Shown: positions 31,764 to 33,538 of the stretch, piece after piece
Numbering within the stretch: position 1 is the stretch's first letter
How the letters are laid out: each line of letters begins with the position of its first letter
From: Actinomycetota bacterium
GTDB lineage: Bacteria; Actinomycetota; Thermoleophilia; Solirubrobacterales; Solirubrobacteraceae
Direction: 5' to 3'
NCBI GenBank assembly: GCA_005888335.1
Contig: VAWY01000105.1
Span: 1 to 33,538, forward strand
DNA: 33,538 nucleotides
Made by a program: the position numbers and the translations under genes
The notes under the pieces: generated by a model
Database searches by the model: none
What the model was told of the DNA's origin: nothing
What the model saw: only the letters and a program-made list of their open reading frames with translations

Positions 31764-32915
31764 TCAGCGCCAGGCCGTGAGGATGGCGACGAAGCCCTCG
31801 CGCGCCGCGTAGCGGCTGCCGACGTCGCCGTCGCTTCTCGGCTCGCCGGCGCGGATCCTCCAGGTCCCGTGCGCGCGGTCGACGTGGCCGAACAGCCAGA
31901 GCTGCCGGCGGCTCGACGGCGAAGCGCAGACGTAGTTGAGCCGCCGTCCCGCGCCGTCGACCATCGACGCACCCTGCTGCAGGAGGCACCGCTGGCCGTT
32001 GGCGAGGCGCATGGCCCAGGGAACCCGTGGATCGGCGTTCGAGGCTGCCCGGACCTCGGGGTCGTGATCGAGGTGCAGCCGGATGACCGTGTGGGCCCAC
32101 GGGTCGTCTGCGCACACGACGCTCGGATCGTTGGGATCGAGACCGCCGGGCGGCTCGAAGCAAGGGTCGTGGATGTAGTTGCCGGCCATGCACCGGAAGG
32201 CGCGATGCGCGACCGTCGCCTCAGGTGTCGTCCAGCACTGGCCGTGGCGCCGCACGATCTTCAGGCCCGGGCGGACGGAGCCGTCCTGCGCGAACGGCCA
32301 GTAGGTGATCAGGCGGGTCGTCGCGGCGCGCGCCGCTGAGCCGCCCCCGGGCGCCTTCGACGCGTCGACGAGCCGGAAGCTGCGCGTGAACGCGTGGCCC
32401 GTCCAACGCAGCGTGCCGACCTTCAGTCGCGAGGGACAGCAGTTGGCATCGCCGGACGCGTACTTCGGCTCCGTCGTGATCAGACGCGTGCCGTCGCCCT
32501 CGAGCTTGAACGTCGGGTCGTGCAGGCGCGCGTACGCGACGCGCCACGTCTCTCCGCGACGGCGAAGGACCGCCCACGGCGCGGGCGACGAGACGGTGCA
32601 GCACTGGTAGAGCACGGCGCGATCGGTCTGGCCGTCACCGTCGAAGTCGCCGCACAGCGAGGTCGCCGGGCGCTTGTACGTCTCGCTCGGCTTCGCCGAG
32701 CCGAACGCGCGGCGCAGGACCGGGTCGGCATCGAGCGCCTGCGCGAGCCCGGCGGCGCGGGCCGCGGCGTCGCCTGCCGCCTTCGAGCAGCGCGTCCACG
32801 GCGTTGGGTGTGCGCCATCAGCGGGTGCGGAGGTCGCGCTGATGCCGATCAGCCCCAGGAGCGGGATGAGCAGAAGTGCGGCGACGGTGTGGAGGTTGGG
32901 ATGGAAGTGGCTCAT
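31764..32915 (-). CDS. secreted Cys-rich protein with a Ca-binding-like loop
   Basis: A 383-aa exported protein: N-terminal hydrophobic signal (VAALLLIPLLGLIGISATSA), then a mature region with about ten Cys. A DFDGDGQTD segment (90-98) looks like a calcium loop of the FG-GAP or EF-hand type. A C-terminal half resembles a beta-trefoil/lectin-like sequence (CLLQQGASMVDGAGRRLNYVCASPSSRRQLW is its core; identity uncertain). ATG 32915 lies 7 nt from a GACGTA -10 box. It precedes the CHAT-PP2C-STAS gene on the same strand and may be an envelope sensor or effector, which is inference. Confidence 0.75.
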   Translation of the reverse strand: MSHFHPNLHTVAALLLIPLLGLIGISATSAPADGAHPTPWTRCSKAAGDAAARAAGLAQALDADPVLRRAFGSAKPSETYKRPATSLCGDFDGDGQTDRAVLYQCCTVSSPAPWAVLRRRGETWRVAYARLHDPTFKLEGDGTRLITTEPKYASGDANCCPSRLKVGTLRWTGHAFTRSFRLVDASKAPGGGSAARAATTRLITYWPFAQDGSVRPGLKIVRRHGQCWTTPEATVAHRAFRCMAGNYIHDPCFEPPGGLDPNDPSVVCADDPWAHTVIRLHLDHDPEVRAASNADPRVPWAMRLANGQRCLLQQGASMVDGAGRRLNYVCASPSSRRQLWLFGHVDRAHGTWRIRAGEPRSDGDVGSRYAAREGFVAILTAWR

Positions 32916-32922
32916 GCCTTAC

Positions 32923-32953
32923 TACGTCACGCCCAGCGCTGGGCAATCTGACA
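32923..32953 (-). promoter_or_regulatory. TGTCAG-N19-GACGTA promoter, pair 2 leftward
   Basis: TGTCAG (32953-32948) and GACGTA (32928-32923), 19 nt apart, 7 nt before the ATG at 32915. Drives the secreted protein and probably the CHAT-PP2C-STAS gene. Confidence 0.7.
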
Positions 32954-32981
32954 CCGTCGCTGTCGGACTCGCTTGAAGAGC

Positions 32982-33012
32982 TGTCAGATCCGCGGCGGCC
33001 CCGCGAGACATA
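32982..33012 (+). promoter_or_regulatory. TGTCAG-N19-GACATA promoter, pair 2 rightward
   Basis: TGTCAG (32982-32987) and GACATA (33007-33012), 19 nt apart, 6 nt before an ATG at 33019. The only one of the four with A in the fourth position of the -10 box. Confidence 0.65.
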
Positions 33013-33018
33013 GAGGGC

Positions 33019-33123
33019 ATGGACAACCACACGCCCCTCGCTGCGCGCCGCCTTCCTCGCGCCGCGCTCATGTTCGTCGGCTCCATTGGGGTCTCCACCG
33101 GTCGCGCCGTGAGCCAGAGCTAG
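33019..33123 (+). CDS. 34-aa small protein behind the fourth shared promoter
   Basis: ATG 33019 is placed 6 nt after GACATA, exactly as for the 62-aa gene at the other promoter pair. The peptide starts MDNHTPLAARRLPRAA and continues with a short hydrophobic stretch (LMFVGSIGV), ending before TAG at 33121-33123. It may be a small membrane or exported peptide. The next gene starts 3 nt later. Reality rests on the promoter geometry. Confidence 0.5.
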   Translation: MDNHTPLAARRLPRAALMFVGSIGVSTGRAVSQS

Positions 33124-33126
33124 CCC

Positions 33127-33363
33127 GTGCGAAGCAACTTGATCGCTGCCGTCGCCGCCGTGGCGACGCTCGCCGCGCCTGCCTCTGCACGCGCAGACGT
33201 GACGGTCTACGACGCGATCCCGGGCGAGTACAGCGTCACCGTCACGATCTGCCGGGCGGGCGTCCCTCAGGGGCCAGCCTGTTCGAGTGCCACGGGGCCC
33301 GCCGTCACCGCGCCTTTATCCGCCACCGTCATCCCCGTCACCAAGGAGAGACCCCGTGAGTGA
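33127..33363 (+). CDS. small secreted protein, unknown
   Basis: A 78-aa protein from GTG 33127 with a clear signal peptide (LIAAVAAVATLAAPASARAD) and a short mature part of about 53 residues with two Cys (TICRAG, PACSSA) and beta-rich composition (VTVYDAIPGEYSVTV). It overlaps the next gene by 8 bases and follows the 34-aa gene by 3 nt, so all three are probably expressed from the promoter at 32982-33012. No family recognised. Confidence 0.65.
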   Translation: MRSNLIAAVAAVATLAAPASARADVTVYDAIPGEYSVTVTICRAGVPQGPACSSATGPAVTAPLSATVIPVTKERPRE

Positions 33364-33538
33364 GCTGCGCCCGTTCAGCGTGCAGATGTTCGAGGAGTAC
33401 GCGTGCGCCCGCGAGTACCCCTACCTCGTCGACAGCGAGGGCAACTACCTGATCCGCTTCCGCGCCGACGACGACGTGCCCGCGCTGGACTGCTGGTTCA
33501 GGAGCGATGCCAACGGAGATGTCGCAACGATCGCGTTC
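33356..33538 (+). CDS. start of a gene cut by the window edge (possibly YbjN-like)
   Basis: GTG at 33356 has a strong AAGGAG 7 nt upstream. The frame stays open to the last base, giving 61 residues. The visible part is acidic with EEYACAREYPYLVDSEGNYL and DCWFRSDANGDVATI, which weakly recalls the YbjN/type-III chaperone-like fold. That identification is tentative. It belongs to the rightward transcript of promoter pair 2. Confidence 0.6.
   Translation, partial: MSELRPFSVQMFEEYACAREYPYLVDSEGNYLIRFRADDDVPALDCWFRSDANGDVATIAF

Noticed and set aside
24608..33123. A CRISPR type III-E (Craspase-like) locus
   Set aside because: CHAT and sigma genes are present, but there is no Cas7-11, Csx30/31, array or Cas1/2. 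Only the logic is similar.

Overview
The window is uniformly high-GC DNA with dense genes, many ATGA/GTGA start-stop overlaps and frequent GTG or TTG starts. Secreted proteins carry Arg-rich Ig-like tails, and several promoters look leaderless. This suggests a high-GC actinobacterium, most likely Thermoleophilia/Solirubrobacterales. That placement is inferred from protein style and gene content; no 16S or marker gene is present.

Layout. (1) 1-6234 (+): the tail of a [NiFe]-hydrogenase maturation operon. It holds the end of an unrecognised conserved protein, an endopeptidase with an extra N-terminal domain, a 32-aa membrane microprotein, hypB, a tandem-SIS protein, hypF and a His-rich Ni/Co permease. 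(2) 6293-10810 (+): UppP/BacA-like phosphatase, an SDR, and a large secreted six-hairpin-glycosidase-like protein with a LacI-type operator upstream. (3) 13864-10826 (-): a probable quinone/electrophile-response operon (YceI, ring-cleaving dioxygenase, MarR, SDR) with two 12-bp MarR-like palindromes around its promoter. (4) 16931-13981 (-): a pair of multicopper-oxidase-type proteins. (5) 17076-18180: small membrane and lipoprotein genes. (6) 22472-18260 (-): NAD(P)-binding protein, stand-alone LanC-like protein, and a secreted lipase-like hydrolase broken by a 1-base frameshift. (7) 22592-24587: lipoprotein, small winged-helix protein, and an SRPBCC-MarR pair with a palindromic operator over the promoter. 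The MarR gene appears to start at ATA.

(8) 24608-33538 is the most unusual region. Two divergent promoter pairs 7.5 kb apart share one architecture, TGTCAG-N19-GACRTA followed 6-7 nt later by the ATG. Pair 1 drives a zinc metallopeptidase (-) and an operon (+): 62-aa protein, STAS-domain protein, XRE-like protein, sigma factor, CHAT-STAS. Pair 2 drives a secreted Cys-rich protein followed by CHAT-(degenerate PP2C)-STAS (-), and a set of small genes (+). The two CHAT (caspase-like) genes are paralogs meeting tail to tail with one base between stops. I infer a self-contained signalling system in which CHAT proteases, STAS partner-switching modules and a dedicated sigma factor control the four promoters. 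It is conceptually similar to, but not homologous as a whole with, the CHAT protease/sigma modules linked to type III-E CRISPR.
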